Origin: Actinomyces mediterranea
GTDB taxonomy: Bacteria; Actinomycetota; Actinomycetes; Actinomycetales; Actinomycetaceae
Assembly (NCBI RefSeq): GCF_900155595.1
Contig: NZ_FTPB01000004.1
Location: forward strand, 744,001-808,000
Direction: 5' to 3'
DNA: 64,000 nucleotides
Positions 35,602 to 44,895 of this stretch are shown one piece after another. The first letter of the stretch is position 1, and each line of letters starts with the position of its first letter. The notes under the pieces were generated by a model, which saw only the letters and a list, made by a program, of their open reading frames with translations, was not told the origin of the DNA and ran no database searches. Both the position numbers and the translations under genes were made by a program.

Positions 35602-38600
35602 TCAACTCTGTGCTCGCCTGCGTCGGGTGAGGGCGAGTCCGACTGCGCCGACGATAAGAGCAGTCACGAGAACACCGACGACACTGGCACCGGTCTTCGA
35701 CAAACCACCACCGGGGAGGGTCCCGGGACCTGCCCCATCGGATGGAGCATCGCCGCCTCCGGGCGGAACAACATCAGCATCTGCTGCGACTACGACCACG
35801 GACGCACTGGCCAACTCGACCCCCGCCTCGTCAGAGGCGATCACTCGGTGCTGCCCCACGGGGAAGTCGGAGGGCACGCTCCACACCGCGGACACACCTC
35901 CGGCCTCGTCCACAGTCACATCCGCGATCACCACCGGATCCGAATGCGCCGTCAGCGTCACCACCGCACCGGGGACGAAGCCCCCACCCGATACCGTCAC
36001 CGATTCACCCTGACGCACGTGTGCAGGATCCACCGCCAACGACACTACAGGCGCCGCACCCACGGTGAACACATACGACCCCGACCCCACCTCAAGGGTT
36101 GCGACCCCACCCTCAATCCCCACGAGAGTCACACCCTCAGCGGCGGAGGCCACGACCTCGCCCTCGTACACAGTGTCACCATCGCCAAGACCAGGGAACT
36201 TGACCGTTGCCGACGCATTCGCCGGAACCTCCACCCGATACGTCAATGCCCCGTCATCGTCGACACTCCACCGCGATCCGATCACGCCATAGGGCGAATC
36301 GAAGACGCCCTTCGCCCACATCACACGACCATCATCATCAATGCGCGGCGCCAGCACCACATGTTGGAAACCGGGCGATGCGGGATCGGCATTGATGCCC
36401 GCGACAGTGTTGTAGATCCACTTCGACACCGCGCCATACGCGTAGTGGTTGAAGGAATTCATCGTCGCAGGACCGAACCCTGCGTCCTTCGTGTAGGAGT
36501 TCCACCGCTCCCAGAAGGTCGTCGCCCCCTGATCGACTGTGTATAGCCACGACGGGTACGCATGGGAGAGCACCAGGTCGTATGCGGCATCCGTTTCCCC
36601 GTTGTCTGAGAGTGCGGGGAGGATGTTCGGGGTGCCGAGGAATCCGGTGTTGAGGGCGGACTCCCCCGCGGTGTTCTTGGTCAGTGCCGCGAGTTCGGCT
36701 GCCGCCTCGACTTCGTGTCCGGCCGGGACGAGGCCGAAGTTCAGGGCGAGGGAGTAGCCGGTTTGTGTCGCCCGCTTGTCCCCTTGCAGGATTCCCGTTC
36801 CGTCCGGGAAGTACGTCGCGATGAATTGTTCGCGGAAGGCGGCGGCTTGTGCGGTGAATTCCTCCGCGTCTGCGGTTTCACCGATGGCTGCCGCCATTTC
36901 AGCAATCATTTCGAGGACGCGCACCCGGTAGGCCTCGAGGACGAGGGCGGAGTCGGTTTCCACGAGCGACAGGTGATCGGCGAGGCCGCCACGGGCGTTG
37001 CCGACGAGTCGGCGCTCATAGGCTTTCATCGCCCCGTAATTCGTCCGCACGAGGTCGGTGTCCCCGTAGGCCTGATAGGCCGCATAGGTGACGATGATCC
37101 CCGCATCGTGCCAGGCGTTCGTCGTCCCACCGGCTGTTCGGTTCCCCTTCGCGAAAAACGCGTTGGGAGCGAAGAGGGGGTAGTAGCCGTCGACTTGCGC
37201 GTCGATGAGGTCGACGGAGAGCCACTTGTTAAAGAAGCTCTGCACGTCTGCGGTCATGACGGCGGTCGACGCGAAGACCTGTGCGTCGCCCATCCATCCG
37301 AGCCGCTCATCGCGGGCGGGGGTGTCTGTGGGGATGGACAGGAAGTTGCCGCGCAGGCCCCACACGGTGTTCGAGTGAAGCTGGTTGAGTCCCTCGTTGG
37401 ATGATTCGAAGGACATGGTGATGTCCTTGGCTGAGGACAGGACCACTGCTCTGACGTCATCGATTCCAATAGCGTTCGGATCGAAACCGTCGTAGCCGCT
37501 CACTTGCAAGTAGCGGAAGCCGTGGAATGTGAACGTCGGTTGGAATGTCCCCGATCCAGATGCCCCGAGCGTGTAGTAGTCGGTGACCTTCGCGCTGCGG
37601 TAGTTGATGTTGTACACAGTCCCCTTGGGACCGTCGGCGCCCAGAGAGCTGTCATTGAGGGCTTCGCCGTAGTGGAGTTCCATGGTGGAGCCGGGGGCTC
37701 CCGACACTGCGACGCGAACGTTTCCGACGAGGTTTTGTCCGAAGTCGAAGACGATATTGCCGTTAACGTCGACGTTGCGACTGATCGGAGCAATCTCGTC
37801 AACGACGGTAATCGCGGCGTCCTGGTTGCCCCGGACGGCTGCCTCGGGGCGCTCGGCGATTCCCGGTTCTGCCCATGTCGATTCGTTGAATCCCGCGGTC
37901 GACCAGCCCTCGAGAGCGGGTTCGCGATTCGCGTCGTAGTTCTCACCGTGGATGAGGTTCGATTCGAGGATCGGAGAATCCGGCGAGTATCTCCACGTGT
38001 CGTCGGTGATGATGTTCTCCACAGAGCCGTCCTCGTAGACGATTCGCAACATCGCCATGACCGAAGGCTGTGCGCCGTAGGGCTTGAGCATTGCGGCATT
38101 CACACCGGAGTACCATCCGTCCCCGACACTGAACCCGATGGCGTTGCTGCCGCGGGTCAGCATGTCGGTGACGTCGTAGGCCTGGTACAGGATGGACTCG
38201 TTGAAGTCGGTGTAGCCGGGGGCGAGGTATTGGTCACCGACTCGCTTACCGTTGATCCGGGCCTCGTATGCGCCGCGGGCGGTGGCGTAGAGCTGAGCGC
38301 TCGCCACTCCGCCTCGGAGGGTGAATTCTTTCCGGAAGAGAGGGTCTCCGACCGGATCCATCGGTTCTGCCGCAATGGCGTCGGTGACGGTGATCCACCC
38401 GTCGGCAATGGTCGCGCCGTCGACTCCGGCGAATATCGACGAGGCCGGGGCCGCGCCCAGCGCGTCGGTCGTCTCATTGATGATCCCGTCTGTTCGACTC
38501 GGCGAGGTCCGGTTGATGACGATATTCGAATATTTCGCGGATTGTCCCTCGGGGTTGTAGAAGCCCAGTCGGCCGAGGCGGATGGTGCCCGCGTAGTCGG

Positions 38601-39498
38601 GCAAGGAGAAGGTCGCGAGATCGCTGCCGTCCAGGCTGATCGTCCAGTCCTGTGCGATGGCGAATGGCGAAATGTTACCGCCGTAGAAGATCTCTGATCC
38701 CGCGACTGCGACCTTCAGAGTGTGGATCGCTGAGGGGTCGAACGACCGGTCGAGTTCCACGTCAACGGCGACGGGTCTGTACCCCCGGGGAGAGGCAGCA
38801 TCTTCCTCTGCTGAGTTGTCGCGGGCGAATGGGGTGATGCCATTCGCGTCGCCCTCGTAGAGTCCGAGGCGCCATGCGCCGTCGTGGTGATAGATGCGCG
38901 CAAGGACATAGTCGTCGTCCATTCCCGCCCAGGTGAAGCCGGCACCGCCGTCGATGTCGGTGACATCTGCGCTGATTTCGTAGGCGACGGCGAGGAGGCG
39001 GTCGTCCTCGTATGTGGGGTCTTGGCGGGTCTGGGTGATCCATTGGGCGCCGCCCCAGTTCGTCACACCATCAGTAGAGCGCAGACCCGTACGGAACACA
39101 GAAGTCACAGGATCCGACGCATGGCCCTGGCCGTCCCACACCGTCACAGTCCACGAGTACTCACTCATCGCAGCAAGCTCAGCACCCCCATAGACGACAT
39201 CAATACTCGACGAGGACTCCACCTTCCCCGAATCCCACACCACACCACCAGCATCAGACACCACCACCCGATACGCCGACTGAACAGCACCGCGCACCCC
39301 CGACTCCGACCGCCACGAAAACACCGGAGCGTCCTCCACCAGAATCGGAGACGACGCATGATCCACCCGCGGATCCACCACCGTCAACACACCAGAATCA
39401 GCAACAGCAGGACCGCATATGAGGGTTCCCGCGCCGAAGGCCGCTGCTGCGACGAGGACGATGCTCCGCGTGAGGAGCGTATGGAGGGACGAGGACAT
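35602..39498 (-). CDS. Cell-wall-anchored alpha-L-rhamnosidase, GH78
   Basis: 1298 residues. Signal peptide (about 1-34, cleavage after AVA). An N-terminal Ig-like domain, then a lectin-like insert (about 150-330), the rhamnosidase N domain with LYATARGAYEARINGKRVGD and YLAPGYTDFNESILYQAYDV, and the alpha/alpha-barrel catalytic domain around 600-1090 with DTPARDERLGWMGDAQVF, which holds the expected acidic catalytic residues near 725-740. The C-terminus has an Ig-like domain (HSDPVVIADVTVDEAGG), then LSKTG (1266-1270), a hydrophobic segment and RRRR: a sortase signal in variant form. It removes terminal alpha-L-rhamnose outside the cell. A rhamnose operator lies at its promoter. Confidence 0.92.
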   Translation of the reverse strand: MSSSLHTLLTRSIVLVAAAAFGAGTLICGPAVADSGVLTVVDPRVDHASSPILVEDAPVFSWRSESGVRGAVQSAYRVVVSDAGGVVWDSGKVESSSSIDVVYGGAELAAMSEYSWTVTVWDGQGHASDPVTSVFRTGLRSTDGVTNWGGAQWITQTRQDPTYEDDRLLAVAYEISADVTDIDGGAGFTWAGMDDDYVLARIYHHDGAWRLGLYEGDANGITPFARDNSAEEDAASPRGYRPVAVDVELDRSFDPSAIHTLKVAVAGSEIFYGGNISPFAIAQDWTISLDGSDLATFSLPDYAGTIRLGRLGFYNPEGQSAKYSNIVINRTSPSRTDGIINETTDALGAAPASSIFAGVDGATIADGWITVTDAIAAEPMDPVGDPLFRKEFTLRGGVASAQLYATARGAYEARINGKRVGDQYLAPGYTDFNESILYQAYDVTDMLTRGSNAIGFSVGDGWYSGVNAAMLKPYGAQPSVMAMLRIVYEDGSVENIITDDTWRYSPDSPILESNLIHGENYDANREPALEGWSTAGFNESTWAEPGIAERPEAAVRGNQDAAITVVDEIAPISRNVDVNGNIVFDFGQNLVGNVRVAVSGAPGSTMELHYGEALNDSSLGADGPKGTVYNINYRSAKVTDYYTLGASGSGTFQPTFTFHGFRYLQVSGYDGFDPNAIGIDDVRAVVLSSAKDITMSFESSNEGLNQLHSNTVWGLRGNFLSIPTDTPARDERLGWMGDAQVFASTAVMTADVQSFFNKWLSVDLIDAQVDGYYPLFAPNAFFAKGNRTAGGTTNAWHDAGIIVTYAAYQAYGDTDLVRTNYGAMKAYERRLVGNARGGLADHLSLVETDSALVLEAYRVRVLEMIAEMAAAIGETADAEEFTAQAAAFREQFIATYFPDGTGILQGDKRATQTGYSLALNFGLVPAGHEVEAAAELAALTKNTAGESALNTGFLGTPNILPALSDNGETDAAYDLVLSHAYPSWLYTVDQGATTFWERWNSYTKDAGFGPATMNSFNHYAYGAVSKWIYNTVAGINADPASPGFQHVVLAPRIDDDGRVMWAKGVFDSPYGVIGSRWSVDDDGALTYRVEVPANASATVKFPGLGDGDTVYEGEVVASAAEGVTLVGIEGGVATLEVGSGSYVFTVGAAPVVSLAVDPAHVRQGESVTVSGGGFVPGAVVTLTAHSDPVVIADVTVDEAGGVSAVWSVPSDFPVGQHRVIASDEAGVELASASVVVVAADADVVPPGGGDAPSDGAGPGTLPGGGLSKTGASVVGVLVTALIVGAVGLALTRRRRAQS

Positions 39499-39666
39499 AC
39501 GGCTATCCGTTCATCATTGACAGGATGTTTCGTTATGGCGATCCCCACGAGGGGACGCGTGTCCACCGCGATCACATCGTCGTCGATGTGTGCGAGGAAA
39601 AGGTGCGTTGCCGGTGGTGGTGTTGCACTGTCGGCGACTCGCACGGGCGTTGGTCCGATGGATTCA

Positions 39667-39709
39667 CATCATGCCCGTGCCTGGAAAACCTGTCAATGAA
39701 TAGTTTCAT
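39667..39709 (-). promoter_or_regulatory. Promoter and operator for the GH78 gene
   Basis: On the minus strand TTGACA (39695-39690), 17 bases, then CATGAT (39672-39667). The palindrome ATGAATAGTTTCAT (39696-39709) abuts the -35 and matches the operator sequence found at the other rhamnose promoters. Confidence 0.65.
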
Positions 39710-39984
39710 TCTCGCTACTCGTCACACAGGCGCCGCCCCTCACCCCTTGATCGCTCCGAGCAGCGGAATCATCGCATTTTCAGGGCAACACATCGGCATA
39801 ATCGGCTACATCCAGCCAGTTCTTCACCATTGGCACAGATATCGAATACTGAGAAACCTCCGACGAGACTCTCCGGAAACTCCTCGCCTCGAATGGCTTC
39901 GTAGGGGTGTTGCGATCGCTGGAGGCTTCCTATGAATCGTCTCACCATGCCCGCTGAACGATCTCCCCATCTCTTTAAGAATCG

Positions 39985-40032
39985 TTGACACCCGCAGACG
40001 GGTCCCATACTCTCAGTTATGAATCGTTTCAC
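39985..40032 (+). promoter_or_regulatory. Promoter and operator for the aldolase-GH106 operon
   Basis: TTGACA (39985-39990), 17 bases, then TACTCT (40008-40013): a near-consensus promoter. The operator ATGAATCGTTTCAC (40019-40032) covers the expected transcription start, a position where a repressor would block initiation. Confidence 0.75.
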
Positions 40033-40057
40033 TCTTCACTGTCGAAGGGATCCCGTC

Positions 40058-41179
40058 ATGACCGACCTCACCACCCAACTCATCGCCCTCGCCAACGAAA
40101 TCGGCGGGAACACAGAGTTCTCCCGCGCCGGCGGCGGGAACGCATCCGTCAAGCTCAACGGCATCCTCCACATCAAGCCCAGCGGCGTCCCCCTGGCGAC
40201 TCTCCAAGCGGAGGACCTCGTCCCCCTGCGCATCGACGTCCTCCTCGATGCGCTCCACTCCGACGAGGAGGTCGAGGGAGACCCTGTGCGCGCCGCGGCC
40301 GCCAAGGCGCAGGTGGGCGATGCTCACGGACGCCGCCCGAGCGTCGAGATCCTCTTCCACGCCCTCATCGCCGATCCGCTCGTCCTTCACCTGCACCCCC
40401 TGACGGCGAATGCCGTGACCTGCAATGAGAAAGGCGCCGAACTTGCGCGCGAAATCCTCGGCGACGACGCCGTATGGGTCGACTACATCGATCCGGGCAT
40501 CCCGCTGGCTCGCGGCGTCGAAGAAGCGCGGGACGCTCACGCCTCCCGCACCGGCCGACCCGCACCGTCGATCGTCCTGCTCGGCAACCACGGCATCATC
40601 GTGTCGGGCGCGACCTACGACGAGGTCGCCGAGCGCGTCCATTTCCTCACCGACTCCATCCGCCGAGCGATCGACGCCTCCCCCGAACCCGCAGCCGCAG
40701 ACGAGGCCGTCGCTCCCGTCGACCTGAAGGGCGGGGTCGCGCAATCCTTCCGCGCCGCAGTCGGCGCCGAAGCGGTTGCCGTGTCCGCCGACGGGTATGC
40801 GCGCAGCGCCTCGCATCTCGATGCAGGCCCCGTCTCTTACGGTCCGCTCATCCCCGATCAGATCGTCTACGCGGGCTCCTTCCCCGTGATCCTGCGGGCC
40901 ACGGATTCTGCAGAGGACGTGGCCTCCGCAGTCGCGGCCTTCCAGTCCGCTCACGGCCGCCTTCCCATCATCGCCGTCGTGCCCGGACAGTTCGTCGTCG
41001 CCGCAGGCGAGGACACCGACACAGCCGATAACGCCCTCGCCACGTACCTCGACGCGCTGCGCGTCGCACACGACGCCGACCGGCTGGGACGGGTGCGCGT
41101 CATGAATGAGCGCGAGCGCCACTTCATTGAGAACTGGGAGGCCGAGGCCTATCGACGCTCGGTCGCCAAGAAGGCCTGA
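40058..41179 (+). CDS. Class II aldolase, probable rhamnulose-1-phosphate aldolase
   Basis: 373 residues from MTDLTTQLIALANEIGGN; the ATG at 40058 follows GAAGGG. An in-frame ATG at 40019 lies inside the operator and is rejected. The N-terminal half has the AraD/RhaE-type aldolase features: FSRAGGGNASVKL, IKPSGVPL, HGRRPSVEILFHALI, LHLHPLTANAV (zinc-binding histidines) and LLGNHGIIVSG. It would split L-rhamnulose 1-phosphate into dihydroxyacetone phosphate and L-lactaldehyde. The closest known layout is the aldolase half of the bifunctional RhaE/RhaD-SDR proteins, but the dehydrogenase half is absent. 27 bases upstream of GH106. Confidence 0.85.
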   Translation: MTDLTTQLIALANEIGGNTEFSRAGGGNASVKLNGILHIKPSGVPLATLQAEDLVPLRIDVLLDALHSDEEVEGDPVRAAAAKAQVGDAHGRRPSVEILFHALIADPLVLHLHPLTANAVTCNEKGAELAREILGDDAVWVDYIDPGIPLARGVEEARDAHASRTGRPAPSIVLLGNHGIIVSGATYDEVAERVHFLTDSIRRAIDASPEPAAADEAVAPVDLKGGVAQSFRAAVGAEAVAVSADGYARSASHLDAGPVSYGPLIPDQIVYAGSFPVILRATDSAEDVASAVAAFQSAHGRLPIIAVVPGQFVVAAGEDTDTADNALATYLDALRVAHDADRLGRVRVMNERERHFIENWEAEAYRRSVAKKA

Positions 41180-41206
41180 GGGCCTCTTCATTCCAACGGA
41201 GGAACC

Positions 41207-44200
41207 ATGATTTCGCCGCGCACCCGCATAATCGGCGTCCTTGCGACGCTGACCGCCCTGCCCCTCGCACTGATCACGGTCGGCGCCCCCGCCCTCGCCG
41301 CACCGGATGCCACCCCGAGTGTGGACCCGATCCGATTCGCGAACCCCGACATCACCTATCGGCCCGGCGTGCGCTGGTGGTGGCCCGGCAATGGTGCGAC
41401 CACCGAGGACCTCGTCGCCCAAGTGGAGTACCTGCACGACAATGGCTTCGGCGCCGTCGAGATCGTCGCCTTCTCGAAGGGCTTCCTCACGGGCAATGGC
41501 ACCACCACCGGCTACTTCTACGACTCGGCGGGCCTGGGATACGACACCGACCAGATCGCGTCCTACGAGTCGCCCGAATACTTCGACAAACTTGACGCGG
41601 TCATCGCCCGCGCCAATGAGATCGGCATCACCGTCGACCTCAATATCGGCTCCGGCTACCTCGCCAACGACGATTCGGTCGCCCTCGAGGACTCCCAGGC
41701 CACGATGGCCCTGGGGAGACAGAGCATCGATGTCTCCCCCGACGCGCCCATGACGCTGACGATCCCCGAAGTCGAGGCCTCCCCGATCTTCGCGACTGAG
41801 AAGTTCGGCTTCGACTTCGCCGAGTGGGACGCCGACAATGCGCAGCTCTCCGCCGTCATCATCGCCCGCATCACTGACGAGGGCGAGGCCCTGACGACGA
41901 ATAACCAGAGCCTGTCGGCCGACCTGTCCACCGTCATCACCTATCCGAATCAGACGGTCGTCGACCTGGCGAATGCGACGGTCCTCTATCCCGCCACAGG
42001 GGCGACCACCGTCGACCTCGACACCTCGGATATGGAAGCGGGCCCCTATGAGGTCATCGCCCTCTACTCGACGAACACCGGCTCCTTCGGCCTCAACTCG
42101 ATCATTGAGAACACGACGACCGGCAGACGCAACCGGGTCGTCGACCACCTCGATGGCGGAGCCGTCACCCGCATGATCAACGGCTGGCTATCAGAGGCGG
42201 GCCTCAGGCAGATCGTCGACTCGCGCGACATCCGCGCCGCCTTCAACGACTCCTACGAGTTCTACACGGACGCCCACTACAACTCCGTCGTTCAAACGGC
42301 AGCCCAGTCCACCGCGCTGTTGGGCTACGACATCACGAAGTTCATCCCGAGCTTCTACCAGTTCTTCGGCGAATCCTTCCTCATCGACGGGGCACCAACC
42401 ATCAAGGATCAGTACGCGGCGGAGGGCTTGGCCGACCTCTCCTTGTCGCGCTTTTCCGGCGGGGACGTCTCCCTGCTGTCTGCCGGCCTGAGCGACGACG
42501 AGGCCGCTCGCGTGTCCTACGACTACGCGCAACTGCTCAACGCCGCCTTCCACGAGGGCATGAGTGCCTTCTCGCAGACCCTGGCCGATTACGGCATCGT
42601 CTACCGCCAGCAGGCCTACAACCCGCCGATTGACATCCTCGGTGCCGCCGAATTCGTCGACATCCCGGAGACGGAGGGTCTCAACGAGTACAACATCAAG
42701 AGGGTCTCCTCCGGCGCCCACCTGTACGGAAAGAACCTGGTGACCTCCGAGGTCTTTACCCTCGGCTCGGTCCCCTACACGGTCACCCCGGACTTCCTCA
42801 AGCGCGGCTACGACCTCATGGCGACCTCGGGAGTCAACAACTTCTTCTACCATGGACTGTCGGCCACCTACCACGGCTCCGATGATCTCGCCTCGGACGA
42901 TGGTCTCTTCCCCGAAGAGGGCTGGCGCGCCTGGCCGACTATTGGCGTCTCGATGGAAGCCACGAACCCGCTGAGCACCTACTTCCCCACTCTCAACGCC
43001 TACGCCTCGCGCGCGAATTACACGATGCAGCTCGGCTCGCCCAGCGCCGACGTCGCCGTGTACAAGCCGATGCTCGGAGACGTTGACCTGGGGAGCGCCG
43101 GAGCGGGCTCAAGCTCGGCCATGGCCCAAACCGCCGAGGCCCTCAACACGAACGGCTTGGCGTGGGACATGATCAATGACGACACGATCCAAGGGGGCCT
43201 GACCTGGACCGGTTCTCAGCTGGTGGCGAATGGTAATGTGCGCTACGACGCGCTCGTCGTCGAATCGCAGTCCGTCCCCGTCGCCACCCTTGAGGCCCTC
43301 AAGGCGCTGGCGGATGCGGGCGCGCCGATCTACTTCCACGCCACCGCTGTTGCTTCGCAGCCCGGATACGCCGACGGCGACTACGCGGCCCTGGATGCGC
43401 GCGCCGTCGAATTGTTCAACGCCATGGGCGGCCTGACTGCGACGGATGCGCTGGTGTCCGAACTCAAGGCGAATTCGAATGCGGCGATCTCCTACGCCGC
43501 GAATGATTCGATCCGCTTCAATAGGCGCAGTCTCGACGAGGGCGGCGAGCTCGCTTACTTCCGCAATACGTCGACCGATATGCCGACCGCGTTGACGATC
43601 GAGGTCGCAGACGAGTCGGCCTCGTGCTACTGGCTGGACATCGACAATGGAACGATCCACGAGGCTGAGGTGGCGCAGGGCTCGGCACCGGTGTTCCTCG
43701 AGGCCGCCGGAGCCGTCGGTTTGGTGTGCGAACCGCGGGGAGTATCTTTCGCCGCAGAGGATCTGAGCGAGGGCGCCCCCGAGTCGATCGCCGTCTTCTC
43801 GGGCGAGCAGTCACTGGGCCTCACCGGCTTCACCCTGGAGGTCACGGCCGACAATATCGGTTCGCAGACCCCCGGCGGTGAGGCGACGGTGACGTGGGGC
43901 GAGGACGGTGCCGATGTTCTCGGCGACTGGTCGGATCCCGGCGTCCTCGACGGCGCTCTCGCGTGCGTCGCCGATTCGGGCGTCTATCGGATGACGCTGA
44001 CGGTGTCGAATGCCGAGGAGGTCCGATCGGGCGGTGCCCTGCTCGACCTGGGCACGGTGAACTACGCGGCGACGGTCCGAGTGAACCCGGGAACCGGCAG
44101 TGCTGTCGAGAAGCAGTTGGTGCACTCCCCCTTCACGGTGGACATCTCCGACGCCCTCGTCGACGGCGCCAATGTCATTGAGGTCGAGGTGCAGCCGGTG

Positions 44201-44800
44201 AAGAACAACCGCCGCGTGTGCCTCAAGCGGGCGTGGCAGTCCGATCCCGAGACGAACGCGCAGTACATGGCGTATGAGGCGCTGCACGGGTCGAGTGAGT
44301 TGATGCCCGCGGGCATGGTCGGCCCGGTGCAGCTGCGAACGGCGGTCGGCGTAGATCAGACGGAGCCGACGCTGCGCCCGAGTGTCGCCCTCAGTGATAT
44401 GACGGTTGAGCGCGGCCAGACGATCACCATTACGGGCGCGGGTTTTGCTTCCGGCATGGAGGTCGCGGCGCGTTTCCATTCCGATCCCGTTGACATCGGT
44501 GTGGCGCCTGCCGACGCGGAGGGCTCGGTGGCTTTTAGTTTCACGATTCCCTCCGATGCTGAGCTCGGGTCTCACCGGATCGTGCTCAGCCAGGATGCGG
44601 GGGTGGAGGCCTCGGCGGAGCTGACCGTCGTGGAGGCAGCGCCCGCAGAATCCGGGACAGTCGATGGCGAGGGCGATTCGAAGACTCCTGCCAAGGGCGG
44701 GCTCGCCTCCACCGGGGCATCCGACACAGCACTCCTCCTGACGGCGGCGGCACTGGTGGGATGCGCGGGGATGATGCTGCGCCGACGTGCCAATAGGTGA
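41207..44800 (+). CDS. Cell-wall-anchored alpha-L-rhamnosidase, GH106
   Basis: 1197 residues, AACGGAGGAACC before the ATG. Signal peptide with cleavage near ALA-APDA (about 32). The GH106 start motif is RPGVRWWWPGNGATTEDLVA followed by LHDNGFGAVEIVAF, where the Glu lies in the barrel. The catalytic (beta/alpha)8 region extends to about 650 and is followed by beta-sandwich domains. A C-terminal Ig-like domain (VERGQTITITGAGFASGMEV, then HSDPVDIG) resembles that of the GH78 protein. The wall-sorting signal is LASTG (1166-1170), a hydrophobic stretch and RRRANR. LAXTG is the signal of class E sortases. It probably attacks rhamnogalacturonan- or rhamnose-rich glycans outside the cell. Confidence 0.9.
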   Translation: MISPRTRIIGVLATLTALPLALITVGAPALAAPDATPSVDPIRFANPDITYRPGVRWWWPGNGATTEDLVAQVEYLHDNGFGAVEIVAFSKGFLTGNGTTTGYFYDSAGLGYDTDQIASYESPEYFDKLDAVIARANEIGITVDLNIGSGYLANDDSVALEDSQATMALGRQSIDVSPDAPMTLTIPEVEASPIFATEKFGFDFAEWDADNAQLSAVIIARITDEGEALTTNNQSLSADLSTVITYPNQTVVDLANATVLYPATGATTVDLDTSDMEAGPYEVIALYSTNTGSFGLNSIIENTTTGRRNRVVDHLDGGAVTRMINGWLSEAGLRQIVDSRDIRAAFNDSYEFYTDAHYNSVVQTAAQSTALLGYDITKFIPSFYQFFGESFLIDGAPTIKDQYAAEGLADLSLSRFSGGDVSLLSAGLSDDEAARVSYDYAQLLNAAFHEGMSAFSQTLADYGIVYRQQAYNPPIDILGAAEFVDIPETEGLNEYNIKRVSSGAHLYGKNLVTSEVFTLGSVPYTVTPDFLKRGYDLMATSGVNNFFYHGLSATYHGSDDLASDDGLFPEEGWRAWPTIGVSMEATNPLSTYFPTLNAYASRANYTMQLGSPSADVAVYKPMLGDVDLGSAGAGSSSAMAQTAEALNTNGLAWDMINDDTIQGGLTWTGSQLVANGNVRYDALVVESQSVPVATLEALKALADAGAPIYFHATAVASQPGYADGDYAALDARAVELFNAMGGLTATDALVSELKANSNAAISYAANDSIRFNRRSLDEGGELAYFRNTSTDMPTALTIEVADESASCYWLDIDNGTIHEAEVAQGSAPVFLEAAGAVGLVCEPRGVSFAAEDLSEGAPESIAVFSGEQSLGLTGFTLEVTADNIGSQTPGGEATVTWGEDGADVLGDWSDPGVLDGALACVADSGVYRMTLTVSNAEEVRSGGALLDLGTVNYAATVRVNPGTGSAVEKQLVHSPFTVDISDALVDGANVIEVEVQPVKNNRRVCLKRAWQSDPETNAQYMAYEALHGSSELMPAGMVGPVQLRTAVGVDQTEPTLRPSVALSDMTVERGQTITITGAGFASGMEVAARFHSDPVDIGVAPADAEGSVAFSFTIPSDAELGSHRIVLSQDAGVEASAELTVVEAAPAESGTVDGEGDSKTPAKGGLASTGASDTALLLTAAALVGCAGMMLRRRANR

Positions 44801-44823
44801 TCCCAGGGCATTGCCCTGATCGG

Positions 44824-44867
44824 ACTGGGGCCCGGGCGCCGCTGAGAAACGGTGCCCGGGCCCCAGT
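44824..44867 (+). terminator. Hairpin between the GH106 gene and the WD40-NACHT gene
   Basis: ACTGGGGCCCGGGC (44824-44837) pairs perfectly with GCCCGGGCCCCAGT (44854-44867). It lies between convergent genes and probably acts for both; T run absent. Confidence 0.65.
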
Positions 44868-44895
44868 GCTGGTCGGGGAAGGGTCTCAACCCGAG

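Larger units (their letters stand above)
39499..40057 (+). other. Divergent control region of the two rhamnosidase units
   Basis: 559 bases between the GH78 gene and the aldolase gene. It holds both promoters and two LacI-type operators (listed separately). No gene is supported. On the minus strand near 39745-39775 a short stretch reading IPLLGAIKG and a stop resembles the C-terminal tail of sugar ABC permeases, so part of the gap may be a decayed gene. Confidence 0.6.

Noticed and set aside
39525-39935. Plus-strand 136-codon open frame in the GH78-aldolase gap
   Set aside because: It overlaps the promoter and operator of GH78, has no ribosome binding site and shows no recognisable motif.
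40013-42148. Long minus-strand open frame (711 codons) opposite the aldolase and GH106 genes
   Set aside because: It is the reverse of two genes with clear domains and shows only the Asp/Gly/Arg/Val-rich composition of a high-GC antisense frame. No family motifs or ribosome binding site.
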